Assembly (NCBI RefSeq): GCF_019297835.1
Contig: NZ_CP079203.1
Coordinates: forward strand, 3,476,001-3,540,000
Origin: Sphingomonas sanguinis
GTDB taxonomy: Bacteria > Pseudomonadota > Alphaproteobacteria > Sphingomonadales > Sphingomonadaceae
Direction: 5' to 3'
DNA length: 64,000 bases
Part shown: in pieces, positions 54,038 to 63,246 of the stretch
Layout of the letters: every line of letters begins with the position of its first letter
How positions within the stretch are numbered: the stretch's first letter is position 1
The notes under the pieces: model-generated
Told to the model about the DNA's origin: nothing
What the model saw: the letters and a program-made list of their open reading frames with translations, nothing else
The model's database searches: none
Program-made: the position numbers and the translations under genes

Positions 54038-54229
54038 TCAGTCGGCGACGGTGCCGACCACCGCGCCCGCCGTGCCGCCGACCGCCGCCCCCTTCTGGAC
54101 GCTGCCGCCCGTCGCCGCCGCGACGCCTGCGCCGCCCGCACCACCGATGGCGGCGCCCTTCAGCGTCGAACAGGCCGAGATCGACAGGGTGGTCGCGGCA
54201 AGGGTGAAGGCAATTGCCAGCTTTTTCAT
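54038..54229 (-). CDS. Small glycine-zipper lipoprotein
   Basis: A 63-residue protein. MKKLAIAFTLAATTLSISAC ends at a lipobox (SISAC) whose Cys would be acylated. The mature part LKGAAIGGAGGAGVAAATGG then AAVGGTAGAVVGTVAD is a glycine zipper, able to insert in or pack against membranes. Similar small outer-membrane lipoproteins influence envelope stability. The start is the ATG at 54229. Confidence 0.82.
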   Translation of the reverse strand: MKKLAIAFTLAATTLSISACSTLKGAAIGGAGGAGVAAATGGSVQKGAAVGGTAGAVVGTVAD

Positions 54230-54387
54230 GGGGGTAGCTCCTGTTTGAATGACAGGAGGGGAATGCGGCGATGCCGGACAGGGTTCCGCGCCGCAACATT
54301 TTGATATGAAGCAAGAACCGATCATCCCGCTCCGATGGGATGGACAGACGGTTGATCCGGGACAGGGCCTGTGTCAGGCGGACGCCC

Positions 54388-54750
54388 ATGCAGCCAGACA
54401 TCCGCGCCATCGTCGCCGCCTCGTCCCACGCTCTCGTGACCGGCAAGAAGGTCGCCGGCCTCTATGACCAGTCGACGGACCGGCATTTGCGGATCGCGGC
54501 CGAGGCGCGTGGCGAGCATCTGCAAGGCCTGGACGGCGACCGGAACGTGAAGTTCGGCGGCACGCTTCCCGAACTGCGCGAAACCGGGACCGGCGCGGCG
54601 ATCCATATGGAAATCGCCGATGGCGAGACCAAGGGGTTCGACCGCAGCAGCTCCGGCCACTTCACCTGCCGGATCGAGGATCAGGTCATCCAGCTCTACG
54701 ATCATGCGGAGAGCGCATGGTTCACCTTCGTCGTTCAGGGCGTCGAGTAG
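54388..54750 (+). CDS. Conserved-looking hypothetical protein
   Basis: A 120-residue soluble protein (MQPDIRAIVAASSHALVTGK onward). The middle GLDGDRNVKFGGTLPELRE and end VIQLYDHAESAWFTFVVQGV suggest a compact beta-rich fold with an N-terminal helix. No domain name is known to me; similar proteins occur in other sphingomonads as far as I recall. It starts about 160 bases from the divergent lipoprotein gene. Function is unassigned. Confidence 0.7.
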   Translation: MQPDIRAIVAASSHALVTGKKVAGLYDQSTDRHLRIAAEARGEHLQGLDGDRNVKFGGTLPELRETGTGAAIHMEIADGETKGFDRSSSGHFTCRIEDQVIQLYDHAESAWFTFVVQGVE

Positions 54751-54855
54751 CTGCGTCAGCGGCTGACGATATCCTGAAGCGTGATGTCGTCACGCGCCAA
54801 GTCGTGATGGGGTGGTGGCGGACCCGCCCCCAACCCCATCCGTTGCAAAATAGAT

Positions 54856-56220
54856 CTATTTCAACTTTGCAGCGTGCAGGCCGGTCTTGGTGGAAATGAT
54901 GATATAGCCATCCGGCGTCAGCGCCAGATTGCCGCCATAAGATGTTTTCCACACAACTGGAAAGTTGCTGTTGCCAAGGTCGATTGCGAAAGTCGTATTG
55001 GCGCTCGCTACAAATAGATGGCTGTCAGATACTACGACGTTGCTCGTCAGATTGTCCGAGCCACCGACATCGATGGATTTTGATACCGCTCCGGTCGCGG
55101 TGTCAATCATATCAATTATTGTGCTCGCGGAACGAGCCGCATAAATGATGCCGCCACGCAGTGCTGGTTGCCCAGTGTAACTATAGCTTGATCGCCACAA
55201 CGGTTTGTCTTCGTTAAGTCCAAAGGCGGCGATAGGAAGAGATTTGCTGGGATCGTAGTTGTCGGTAAAAACAAATATTCGCCCCATCCCGTCCAGCATC
55301 GGACCGCCGACATAGCTCCCCGAATAGCTTAGAAAGCTTTTTGTGAAAAACGGGTTCTGGATGGATTTTAACGGCGTACCGGATCGGTCCAGAACAGACA
55401 GGGTTCCTACTCTGTAGAAATATACATAGCGTTGATCGACGGCAACACTCTGCCCATCCATGACGTAACCGCCATATTGCGTTCTATCTTCCGTCCGCCA
55501 CATCCTGTTGCCGCTTGCAGCATTTGCTCCGAATACGACATTGCCATAATAGCCGGATGCGAAATAAATCTCATCATCCACCATGGTCGGCACGCTGCCA
55601 CTGCTGAATTGAGCATCATACTTCGCTGTGCTCAAATAAGCGCCGTTTGTCGCATTGATGACCTGTAAAGGCGCGGCGGAAGAGGTGCCGTTGGGGGGTG
55701 CCGATGCGACCCGCCCATTGGCGTAGGCCGGACCATAGGGAATTGTGTTAGGATAGACATTTTCGCCACCAAGGTCGAAGCCCCACAATAAAGCGGCGTT
55801 GGATGTCGCTATTGCCTGTGTGTAAATATGGCCATCCGATTTGACGACGTTGAAGAATATCTTCCCTGTTATCGCAGCGACATCACTCGGTGTTTTGGAA
55901 GTGTTGATCGTCCAGGAATCGGCAAACTGTGCGGTCGAGAAAGTGGCGGCGACATAACCCGTATGACCAGGATTGCCCTGGAAGGTCGACCAATTTCCGT
56001 CGGCCGGTATCGGTGACGCTAGCGGCAGGATTGATGAGGTGGGGGTCGGCGTGGGGGTCGGCGTCGGTGTTGGCGTTGGAGTCGGGCTGGGTGTCGGGGA
56101 CGGCGTAGGCGATGGCGCGGGCGTAACCGTTACGGCCCCAGTGTCACTCGAGTTATCGGCCCCGCCACAGGCACTTACCGTAAGCAAAAAGGGCAACGTC
56201 GCCAGCGCCAGTTTCTTCAT
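54856..56220 (-). CDS. PQQ-like beta-propeller lipoprotein with Pro-Thr linker
   Basis: A 454-residue lipoprotein. The signal MKKLALATLPFLLTVSAC ends in a lipobox. Residues about 36-62 are PSPTPSPTPTPTPTP-type repeats, a stiff spacer. The rest has repeated blades resembling PQQ-like propeller units (GKIFFNVVKSDGHIYTQAIA, DDEIYFASGYYGNVVF, GGIIYAARSAST, LALTPDGYIIISTKTGL). The start is the ATG at 56220. Base composition is visibly lower in G+C than its neighbours, suggesting transfer. It is isolated, and no role can be named. Confidence 0.8.
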   Translation of the reverse strand: MKKLALATLPFLLTVSACGGADNSSDTGAVTVTPAPSPTPSPTPSPTPTPTPTPTPTPTPTSSILPLASPIPADGNWSTFQGNPGHTGYVAATFSTAQFADSWTINTSKTPSDVAAITGKIFFNVVKSDGHIYTQAIATSNAALLWGFDLGGENVYPNTIPYGPAYANGRVASAPPNGTSSAAPLQVINATNGAYLSTAKYDAQFSSGSVPTMVDDEIYFASGYYGNVVFGANAASGNRMWRTEDRTQYGGYVMDGQSVAVDQRYVYFYRVGTLSVLDRSGTPLKSIQNPFFTKSFLSYSGSYVGGPMLDGMGRIFVFTDNYDPSKSLPIAAFGLNEDKPLWRSSYSYTGQPALRGGIIYAARSASTIIDMIDTATGAVSKSIDVGGSDNLTSNVVVSDSHLFVASANTTFAIDLGNSNFPVVWKTSYGGNLALTPDGYIIISTKTGLHAAKLK

Positions 56221-56377
56221 ATGTCCCCCCAGTGAGCACGTCTGAACAAGAAATGCTCTGGCAACTAGTATCGGGAAGGCCGTTCTTCGCAAGCGGAGAA
56301 TGTATATGCAGTCGTGGCCAGCCGCATCGATTTGAATACGAGTTCCGCTGATGGAGGGATACACCCGATCGGCCGAG

Positions 56378-57382
56378 CTAAAGCCATCCCTCTAGCACCT
56401 GATCCGGTGGGCGGTGGCCGTCGGCCCAGCTGCGGATATTGGCGATGACCTTTTCGCCCGAGGCGACGCGGCCCTCCAGCGTGGCCGAGCCCATATGCGG
56501 GGTCAGCACGACATTGGGGAGGGCCAGCAGGCGCGGGTCGATCTCGGGTTCGTGCCGCCACACGTCCAGCCCTGCGCCCGCGAGTCGTCCATGCTCCAGC
56601 GCCTCGACCAGCGCGTCCTCGTCGACGATCCCGCCGCGACTGGCGTTGATGAGATAGACGTGGGCACGCATCAGCGCGATGCGGCGGCGGTCGATCAGGT
56701 CGTGGCTGTCGGCGTTGAGCGGTGTGTGGATCGACACGATGTCGACCGTGCCCAGCATCGCGTCGAGATCGCCATACCAGGTCGCACCCAGTTCCGCCTC
56801 GATACTGGCGGGCAGGCGGCGGCGGTTGTGATAGTGGATCGACAGGCCGAAGGCGCGCGCCCGCCGCGCCACCGCCTGGCCGATCCGCCCCATGCCGACG
56901 AAGCCTAAGCCCTTGCCGCCGATCCGGTGCCCCAGCATCCCGCCGGGACTCCACCCCTTCCACGCGCCCGAGCGGACCAGCTTCTCGCCCTCGGCCAGGC
57001 GGCGCGGCACCGACAGGATCAGCGCCATCGTCATGTCGGCGGTATCCTCGGTCAGGACGCCCGGCGTGTTGGTGACGATGATGCCGCGCGTGCGCGCTGC
57101 CTTCAGGTCGATATGGTTCACGCCCGCGCCGAAATTGGCGATCAGCTTCAGCCGGGGACCGGCATTCGCGATCAGGTCGGCGTCGATCGCGTCGGTGACG
57201 GTCGGCACGAGCACGTCGCAGTCGGCCATGGCGGCGGCGAGCTGTTCCCGGCTCAGCTTTTCGTCCGATCGGTTAAGCCGCGTCTCGAACAGCGCGGCCA
57301 TCCGCTCCATCACGGGATCGGGCAGTTCGCGGGTGACGACCACCCTGGGGTTCAGGCAGCGGCGTGGATCGACCATGGCCAT
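56378..57382 (-). CDS. D-isomer-specific 2-hydroxyacid dehydrogenase
   Basis: A protein of about 334 residues of the glyoxylate/hydroxypyruvate reductase group. The NAD(P) Rossmann motif is GFVGMGRIGQAVARRARAFG; the catalytic Arg, Glu and His lie in NASRGGIVDE, RHEPEIDPR and LTPHMGSATLE. Substrate and cofactor preference are not readable. ATGs at 57382 and 57376 are both possible; a longer extension to 57496 is unlikely because it crosses the divergent promoter. Confidence 0.9.
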   Translation of the reverse strand: MAMVDPRRCLNPRVVVTRELPDPVMERMAALFETRLNRSDEKLSREQLAAAMADCDVLVPTVTDAIDADLIANAGPRLKLIANFGAGVNHIDLKAARTRGIIVTNTPGVLTEDTADMTMALILSVPRRLAEGEKLVRSGAWKGWSPGGMLGHRIGGKGLGFVGMGRIGQAVARRARAFGLSIHYHNRRRLPASIEAELGATWYGDLDAMLGTVDIVSIHTPLNADSHDLIDRRRIALMRAHVYLINASRGGIVDEDALVEALEHGRLAGAGLDVWRHEPEIDPRLLALPNVVLTPHMGSATLEGRVASGEKVIANIRSWADGHRPPDQVLEGWL

Positions 57383-57496
57383 CGGATTGCGGCAAGCCCG
57401 CGGGTCCGTCAACCGGCGATCGCGCGCCCGAACATGGTTGAAGCGGCCCCCCGGCTCGGCGTAGAGCATCGCGCGGGCGGGCAGGTAAAGGGACAT

Positions 57497-58015
57497 ATGA
57501 TGCGCAGGTCCATGGCCGGACTGGCTATTTTGGCGGCGACGCTGGCGAGCGGCACGCTGGCGGTGGGGCCATTGGCTCCGGCGGCGCAGGCGGCGACCGA
57601 AAAACGCGCGGTGCCCTATTATGGGTCGATCGGCGCTTCGGTGGCGCGGATGCGGACCGGCCCAGGGCGCAACTATCCCGCCAGCTGGAATTATCGCCGT
57701 GCCGACCTGCCGGTGAAGGTCGTTGCGGTGTTCAAGGAATGGCGCAAGGTGCAGGACCCGGACGGCACGGAGGGCTGGATGCTCGCCGTCCTGCTGCGCA
57801 ACACCCGCACCGCCATCGTGCGTGGCACCGACCCGCTGCCGATGCGCTCGGCCCCGGATGAGGGGGCCAAGACGCTGTGGCGCGCGGCGCCCGGCGTGGT
57901 CGGGCGGGTCAGCGAGTGCAATGGCGGCTGGTGCCGGTTCGATGTGAAGGGGCAGGCGGGATTCGTGCCCGTGGGTTCGATCTGGGGTGTCGAGCCGGGT
58001 GAGGTTCTACCGTAA
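57497..58015 (+). CDS. Exported SH3-like domain protein
   Basis: A 172-residue secreted or periplasmic protein. The signal MMRRSMAGLAILAATLASGT ends near AQAAT. Two bacterial SH3-like units follow: VARMRTGPGRNYPASWNYRR with VKVVAVFKEWRKVQDPDGTE, then LPMRSAPDEGAKTLWRAAPG. Such domains bind peptidoglycan or signal peptides. A tandem ATG start is preceded by AAAGGGA. It is divergent from the 2-hydroxyacid dehydrogenase. Confidence 0.88.
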   Translation: MMRRSMAGLAILAATLASGTLAVGPLAPAAQAATEKRAVPYYGSIGASVARMRTGPGRNYPASWNYRRADLPVKVVAVFKEWRKVQDPDGTEGWMLAVLLRNTRTAIVRGTDPLPMRSAPDEGAKTLWRAAPGVVGRVSECNGGWCRFDVKGQAGFVPVGSIWGVEPGEVLP

Positions 58016-58022
58016 GCCACTT

Positions 58023-58131
58023 GGCACGCCCCTCCCGCAGGCGGGAGGGGATGGGGGAGGGACGGCCGCAGGCGATGGGCTCGGTGAGACTCCATGCCCT
58101 CCCCCGACCCCTCCCGCCTGCGGGAGGGGAG
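58023..58131. repeat. Intergenic inverted-repeat element, family B copy 2
   Basis: GGCACGCCCCTCCCGCAGGC at the left and CCCTCCCGCCTGCGGGAGGG at the right enclose GGCTCGGTGAGACTCCATGC. It has the same structure as copy 1 at 7365-7477. Confidence 0.8.
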
Positions 58132-58150
58132 AAGCGTGGCGGCACTAACC

Positions 58151-58345
58151 GGCTTTGAGGGCTGCGCGTCGCGCCGTGGCAGTTGTAAGGATTCCTTCGT
58201 TCGCCGCCAGACACGCCCCTCCCGCAAGCGGGAGGGGAGAAGCGTCGTGGCACTACTTGGCTTTGAGGGCTGCGCGTCGCGCCGTGGCAGTTGTGAGGAT
58301 TCCTTCGTTCGCCGCCAGACACGCCCCTCCCGCAGGCGGGAGGGG
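58151..58345. repeat. Tandem direct repeat, 108-base period
   Basis: GGCTTTGAGGGCTGCGCGTC begins at 58151 and again at 58259. Over the second unit (about 87 bases) only a few positions differ, for example TTGTAAGG against TTGTGAGG. Each unit ends in a family B hairpin (CCCTCCCGC/GCGGGAGGG). Confidence 0.8.
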
Positions 58346-58424
58346 ATGGGGGAGGGTAGGCCGCGGGCGATGGTCTCGGTGAGACTCCATACCCTCCTCC
58401 AACCCCTCCCGTTTACGGGAGGGG
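58318..58424. repeat. Intergenic inverted-repeat element, family B copy 3
   Basis: It has the same ends as copies 1 and 2, with the right end mutated (CCCCTCCCGTTTACGGGAGG). The core carries GTCTCGGTGAGACTCCATAC. Confidence 0.75.
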
Positions 58425-58473
58425 AGTAAGAAGAAGGATGCCCTCTCGCCTGCGGGAGGGGCGAAGAAGAAAC

Positions 58474-59655
58474 TTAAATCAACTCCACCGCCATCGCGGT
58501 GGCTTCGCCGCCGCCGATGCAGAGCGACGCGACGCCGCGCTTCGCGCCCTTCGTCTCCAGCGCCGACAGCAGGGTCGCCAGCACCCGTGCCCCACTGGCA
58601 CCGATCGGGTGGCCCAGCGCGCAGGCGCCACCATGGACGTTCAGCCGGTCGTGCGACAAATCCATGTCCCGCATCGCGATCATCGCCACCGCCGCGAACG
58701 CTTCGTTGACCTCGTAGAGGTCGGCGTCGTCGGTCGACCAGCCCGCGCGCTCCAGGGCTTTGCGCATCGCAAAGACCGGCGCGGTGGTGAAGCGGGCGGG
58801 CGCATGGGCGTGCCCCGCCTGCGCCACGACCCGCGCGATCGGGGTCAGGCCCAGCCGCTCGGCGACGCTCAAGCGCGTCATCACCAGCGCCGCCGCGCCG
58901 TCCGAGATGGATGAGGCGTTGGCCGCCGTGATCGTCCCGTCCTTCGAGAAAGCGGGCTTGAGCGTCGGGATCTTCGCGGGATCGCCCTTGGCGGGCTGTT
59001 CGTCGAGCGTGATCTGCTCCTCGCCCTTGCGCGTCTTGACCGTGACCGCCACGATCTCACGATCGAACGCGCCCGATCCTTGCGCCGCCTTGGCGCGTTC
59101 CAGCGAGGCGATGGCGAAATCGTCCTGTGCGCCCCGCGTAAACTGATATTCCTGCGCGGCTTCCTCGGCGAAATGGCCCATCAGGCGACCGCGCTCATAG
59201 GCGTCCTCCAGCCCGTCGAGGAACATGTGGTCGTACAGCGTGTCATGCCCGATCCGCGCGCCGCCGCGATGCTTGTGGCTGAGATAGGGGGCGTTGGTCA
59301 TGCTCTCCATGCCGCCCGCGACGATCATGTCGGCTGATCCCGCCGCCAGCGCCTCGGCCGCCATGATCGCGGCCTGCATGCCCGACCCGCACATCTTGTT
59401 GACCGTCGTCGCCTCGACATGTTCGCCGAGGCCCGCAAAGATCGCCGCCTGGCGCGCGGGCGCCTGGCCCAGCCCGGCCGGGAGGACGCAGCCCATATGG
59501 ATACGCTCGACCAGAGCGGGGTCGACACCCGCCCGCTCGACCGCGCCCTTGACGGCGGCGGCGCCCAGCTGAGTCGCGGACAGGCCCGACAGGCTGCCCT
59601 GGAACGAGCCCATGGGCGTGCGGGCATAGGACAGGATGACGATGGGATCCGTCAT
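58474..59655 (-). CDS. Acetyl-CoA C-acyltransferase (thiolase)
   Basis: A 393-residue thiolase. The acyl-accepting Cys is in NKMCGSGMQAAIMAAEAL, the His in HGGACALGHPIGASGARVLA and the second Cys in GVASLCIGGGEATAMAVE. It resembles the biosynthetic/acetoacetyl-CoA type (PhaA/AtoB-like) in length and motif spacing. No fatty-acid or PHB genes adjoin, so direction is undecided. The ATG at 59655 has GGAGAG ahead. Confidence 0.92.
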   Translation of the reverse strand: MTDPIVILSYARTPMGSFQGSLSGLSATQLGAAAVKGAVERAGVDPALVERIHMGCVLPAGLGQAPARQAAIFAGLGEHVEATTVNKMCGSGMQAAIMAAEALAAGSADMIVAGGMESMTNAPYLSHKHRGGARIGHDTLYDHMFLDGLEDAYERGRLMGHFAEEAAQEYQFTRGAQDDFAIASLERAKAAQGSGAFDREIVAVTVKTRKGEEQITLDEQPAKGDPAKIPTLKPAFSKDGTITAANASSISDGAAALVMTRLSVAERLGLTPIARVVAQAGHAHAPARFTTAPVFAMRKALERAGWSTDDADLYEVNEAFAAVAMIAMRDMDLSHDRLNVHGGACALGHPIGASGARVLATLLSALETKGAKRGVASLCIGGGEATAMAVELI

Positions 59656-59750
59656 GGCATACTCTCCGATTGGGTCTGTTTTGATGTCGTTATTTGGCGC
59701 GGGCCTTACGCCTTTTGCCCGGGGCAAGCAAAGGGGTTAGGGGGCGGTCC

Positions 59751-60512
59751 ATGACGTTCGGGGCGGCATCGGCTTTGTGGGCCGCGATCTATGGCGGGGC
59801 GGGGGCGATCATCGGGTCGTTCGTCGCGGCGCTGGTGCTGCGCTGGCTGGACGATCGATCGGTGCTGACGGGGCGATCGGCCTGCGATCATTGTGGCAGC
59901 CCGTTGCGCGCGTGGGAGCTGGTGCCGGTCCTGAGCTTCGTCGCGCTGCGGGGCCGCTGTGCACGGTGCCGCCAGCCGATCGATCCGGTGCATTGGCGCA
60001 TCGAAACCATCGGCGCGCTGATCGGCGTCACGGCGGGCTGGGTCGCCGGGCCGGATGGCTGGACGGGGGCGTTGTTCGGCTGGTCGCTGTTGGCGCTGGG
60101 CGCGCTCGATGCGCTGGCCTTCTGGCTGCCCGATCGGTTGACCGTATGGCTGGCGGGGGCGGGATTGCTGACCGGGGTGCTCGGCCACGCGCCGTCGCTG
60201 GCGGAGCGGATCGTCGGCGGGCTGGTCGGCTTCGGCGCGCTCTGGGCGATTGCCGAGGGTTATCGCCGGTGGCGCGGGCGTGAGGGGATGGGCGGCGGCG
60301 ACCCCAAGCTGTTGGGCGCGATCGGGCTGTGGCTGGGCTGGCGGATGCTGCCGGGCGTGTTGCTGGCGGCGTGCGTCATCGGGCTGGGCTTCGTCGCGGT
60401 GCGGCATCTGCTGGGGCGGCGCGCGAGCGGGCAGGACATGGTGCCGCTCGGTGTGTTGCTAGCGCTGGCGGCTTACCCGGCCTGGGTGTTGGTGATAGGA
60501 ATGGCGTCATGA
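59751..60512 (+). CDS. Prepilin peptidase (A24 family)
   Basis: A 253-residue inner-membrane aspartic protease that cleaves and can N-methylate type IV pilin or type II secretion pseudopilins. The N-terminal cytosolic loop has two zinc-type CxxC motifs (CDHCGSPLRAWE and GRCARCRQPID). The catalytic Asp pair is in LGALDALAFWLPDRLT and MGGGDPKLLGAIG. The first ATG giving a normal N-terminus is 59751. Pilin genes are not in the window. Confidence 0.9.
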   Translation: MTFGAASALWAAIYGGAGAIIGSFVAALVLRWLDDRSVLTGRSACDHCGSPLRAWELVPVLSFVALRGRCARCRQPIDPVHWRIETIGALIGVTAGWVAGPDGWTGALFGWSLLALGALDALAFWLPDRLTVWLAGAGLLTGVLGHAPSLAERIVGGLVGFGALWAIAEGYRRWRGREGMGGGDPKLLGAIGLWLGWRMLPGVLLAACVIGLGFVAVRHLLGRRASGQDMVPLGVLLALAAYPAWVLVIGMAS

Positions 60513-60934
60513 TGCTTCTGTCGATCCTCGCTTTGGCACAGGCGACCCCGACCGTGCCCGCGCCCCCGGTGCTGGGCGCGCTGCCCAAACAGGCTTTGCC
60601 CGAGCGGGGCTGTGCGGCCTATCTCTGGGCGGTGCAGGACCAGCGCTTCGTCGCGATGGTCGACCCGGGTCGGCTGCGCATCATGCTGGACGGCAAGCCG
60701 ACCGATCTGGCCGCCGCCCAAGCCGAGGGCGGAAGTGCGCTGGGGCTGGCCAGCACCACCCGCTATGTCGGGGCGGGTGTCGCCGCGACGCTCGACATGA
60801 CGATCACCCAACGCGAGACGTTGCAGGACGGGGCGATCGTCTCCGATGCCAGCATCCGCCTAACGCGTGGAAATCAGGATGAAATCGTTGTGCCCGTCGG
60901 CGGCCTTGTCGGGTGTGCGCCCGCTGCTCGGTGA
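60509..60934 (+). CDS. Small exported hypothetical protein after prepilin peptidase
   Basis: A 141-residue protein. MMLLSILALAQATPTVPAPP is a short signal-like start. The body has one Cys early (ERGCAAYLWAVQDQRFVAMV) and one late (GLVGCAPAAR), possibly paired. Its ATG lies inside the prepilin peptidase stop (ATGA), so translation is coupled. No family is recognised. It may be a periplasmic companion of the secretion or pilus system; this is inference from overlap. Confidence 0.7.
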   Translation: MMLLSILALAQATPTVPAPPVLGALPKQALPERGCAAYLWAVQDQRFVAMVDPGRLRIMLDGKPTDLAAAQAEGGSALGLASTTRYVGAGVAATLDMTITQRETLQDGAIVSDASIRLTRGNQDEIVVPVGGLVGCAPAAR

Positions 60935-60969
60935 ACGTCTGAGGGAACCTCACCGCTTCTGTCGGCGTT

Positions 60970-63246
60970 ATGGCACGGTGGGGGATCGTTCCGAATAACG
61001 GAAGGCCCTGTCGGAAAGGGGCTTTTGACGGCGTGGCGGAACGGATCGGCAGACATACCTGGCTTGCGTTCGCGCTCATAGCTCCCACCCTCTTTTCCTC
61101 TCCCGTATCCGCACAACTGTCCAAGCCCGGCACCGCGCCCGCGCAAGGGCCCAGCCTGCCGCAAGATCAGCGCGATGGCGCCACCGATCCGCAGGGCAAC
61201 GCCCCGATCGTCCCCGATGCGCAGTTCAACGCCGCGCTGCCGCCGCTGAGCGGGGACATCAACGCGCCGCTGGAGCCCATGTCGTCCATGGCGAAGGATC
61301 AGCCCCAAACGCAGACCATCCCGGTTCCCCAGACCGCGCCGCCGCTGCCCGCTGCCCAGACCGGTCAGCCGCTGGCGACGGGCGAGACGATCGGGGCGAT
61401 CGCACCGGAAGACCCGCAGCTGGCCCAGCCGCTGACCCCGCTCAGCAGCTTCAATTCGACCCCGCTCGATACGGTCGCCGATACCAAGAGCCAGCGCGCG
61501 CCCGATATCCGTTATGACATGGAGGTGCGCGGGCTCGCCGAGCTGAAGCTGGACGACGAGTTCAAGGGGCTGTCGGCGCTGCGCGAGGGCAAGGGCAAGG
61601 CGGCGAACGCGACCCAGGTCTCGGCGCGGGCGCGCGAGGACGAGCAGCTGGCGATCCGGCTGATGAAGTCGCTGGGCTATTATGACGCCACCGCCGTCTC
61701 GACCCTGCAACGCGAAACCGCCGCCGATGGCGAAGCGGGGCGGCTGAAGGTCGTGCTGACCGCGACGCCGGGGCGGCTCTATCGCCTGTCCTCGATCACG
61801 GTGAATGCGCAGCCGACCGTGCCGACCGACCTGATTCGCAGCAACCTGCCGCTCAAGGTCGGCGACCCGATCGAGGCGGCGCGGATCGAGGGGGCGGAGG
61901 CCAATGTCAGCCTGGTCCTGCCCCAGCGCGGCTATCCCTTCGTCAAGGTGGGGCAGCGCGACATATTGCTGGAGGATCAGGGACCGGAGCCGGTCGGTGC
62001 CTATACCCTGCCGGTCGACACCGGCCCGCGCTCGGCCTTCGGCAAGCTCACCACGGCGGGTGATCCAGTTTTCGATCTCGACCATCTGAACGTCTTCCCG
62101 CGCTTCGATGAGGGGCAGCTTTACGACTCGCGGTTGACCGACGACCTGCGCAACGCACTGGTCGCGACCGGGCTGTTCAACGGCATCGCGGTCGAACCGA
62201 AGCGGACCGGACGCATGAACCCGGACGGCACCGAACAGATCGACCTGCAAGTCACCCAGACCAAGGGGCCTGCGCGCACTCTGTCGGGTGAGGGCGGCTA
62301 TTCGACCGGGCAAGGCGTGCGCTTGCAGGGCAGCTTCACCAACCGCAACGCCTTCAAGCCCGAAGGTGCGCTGATCGCCTCGGTCATCGCGGGCACGCAG
62401 GAACAGGGCCTGAGCGGCACCTTCCGCCGTTCCAATGCCGGGCGACGCGACCGGACGTTCCAGGTCATCGCCTCGGCCAGCCATCAGAATTACGACGCCT
62501 TCGACGCGTTCATCGGCACCGTCGCCTTCCGCTGGAGCTATGACTCGACGCCGATCTGGCAGAAGAAGTTCACCTACGCCTTTGGCGGCGAGCTCACCGG
62601 CACGAACGAGAGCGTCTATGATTTCGCGCGCGGCGACCGGCGGCGCGCAACCTATGGCATCGCGGCGATTCCGGGGCAGGTGGTGTTCGACCAGTCGAAC
62701 GACCTGCTCAACCCGACACGCGGCTATCGCCTTAAACTGAACCTCAGCCCCGAAACCTCGGTGCGCGGCGCGGTGCGGCCCTATGCCCGTACCATGGTCG
62801 AGGGGACCTTCTACTACCCCTTCAACGATAGTCTGGTGATCGCCGGCCGCGCGCGGGCGGGGGCGATCTTCGGCATCGACCGTGACGATCTGGCGCCGTC
62901 GCGGCGCTATTATGGCGGCGGCGGCGGATCGGTGCGCGGCTATGGCTTCCAGCGGCTCGGGCCGCTCGATCCGCAGGGCAATCCGGTCGGCGGACGCAGC
63001 CTGAACGAGTTCGCGCTGGAGGCGCGCTATCGCTTCGGCAATTTCGGCATCGTGCCCTTTATCGATGCGGGCAACAGTTATGAAAGCACGCTGCCGACGG
63101 GCAAGGACCTGCGCTTCGGCGCGGGCATCGGCGGGCGCTTCTACACCAATTTCGGGCCGCTGCGCGTCGACGTGGCGACGCCGCTGAACCCGCGTCCGGG
63201 CGACGGCAAGGTCGCCCTGTATATCTCGATCGGGCAGGCCTTCTGA
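60970..63246 (+). CDS. tamA: TamA/BamA-family outer-membrane assembly protein
   Basis: A 758-residue Omp85 protein. A leader (about to residue 50, ending near VSAQLSKPG) precedes a Pro/Gln-rich spacer, then POTRA domains (about 175-430; GLKGLSALREGKGKA-like and GDPIEAARIEGAEANVSLVL). The 16-strand barrel ends IGQAF; VRGYGFQRLGP is the Omp85 lid-lock VRGY motif. Its TGA overlaps the ATG of tamB. ATG 60970 or GTG 61033 may be the true start. With TamB it inserts proteins into the outer membrane. Confidence 0.9.
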   Translation: MARWGIVPNNGRPCRKGAFDGVAERIGRHTWLAFALIAPTLFSSPVSAQLSKPGTAPAQGPSLPQDQRDGATDPQGNAPIVPDAQFNAALPPLSGDINAPLEPMSSMAKDQPQTQTIPVPQTAPPLPAAQTGQPLATGETIGAIAPEDPQLAQPLTPLSSFNSTPLDTVADTKSQRAPDIRYDMEVRGLAELKLDDEFKGLSALREGKGKAANATQVSARAREDEQLAIRLMKSLGYYDATAVSTLQRETAADGEAGRLKVVLTATPGRLYRLSSITVNAQPTVPTDLIRSNLPLKVGDPIEAARIEGAEANVSLVLPQRGYPFVKVGQRDILLEDQGPEPVGAYTLPVDTGPRSAFGKLTTAGDPVFDLDHLNVFPRFDEGQLYDSRLTDDLRNALVATGLFNGIAVEPKRTGRMNPDGTEQIDLQVTQTKGPARTLSGEGGYSTGQGVRLQGSFTNRNAFKPEGALIASVIAGTQEQGLSGTFRRSNAGRRDRTFQVIASASHQNYDAFDAFIGTVAFRWSYDSTPIWQKKFTYAFGGELTGTNESVYDFARGDRRRATYGIAAIPGQVVFDQSNDLLNPTRGYRLKLNLSPETSVRGAVRPYARTMVEGTFYYPFNDSLVIAGRARAGAIFGIDRDDLAPSRRYYGGGGGSVRGYGFQRLGPLDPQGNPVGGRSLNEFALEARYRFGNFGIVPFIDAGNSYESTLPTGKDLRFGAGIGGRFYTNFGPLRVDVATPLNPRPGDGKVALYISIGQAF

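Larger units (their letters stand above)
58016..58473. other. 458-base convergent gap of repeat DNA
   Basis: The gap holds family B elements at 58023-58131 and 58318-58424, a tandem repeat of 108-base period (58151-58345) between them, and a stray end-hairpin half (58439-58462). No gene is present. Confidence 0.65.

Noticed and set aside
58151..58345. Two-unit direct repeat considered as a CRISPR array
   Set aside because: The period is 108 bases with near-identical whole units, no spacers and no cas genes nearby.
58094..58429. Short frames in the 58 kb repeat block
   Set aside because: The repeated peptide reflects the 108-base tandem repeat, not a protein gene.
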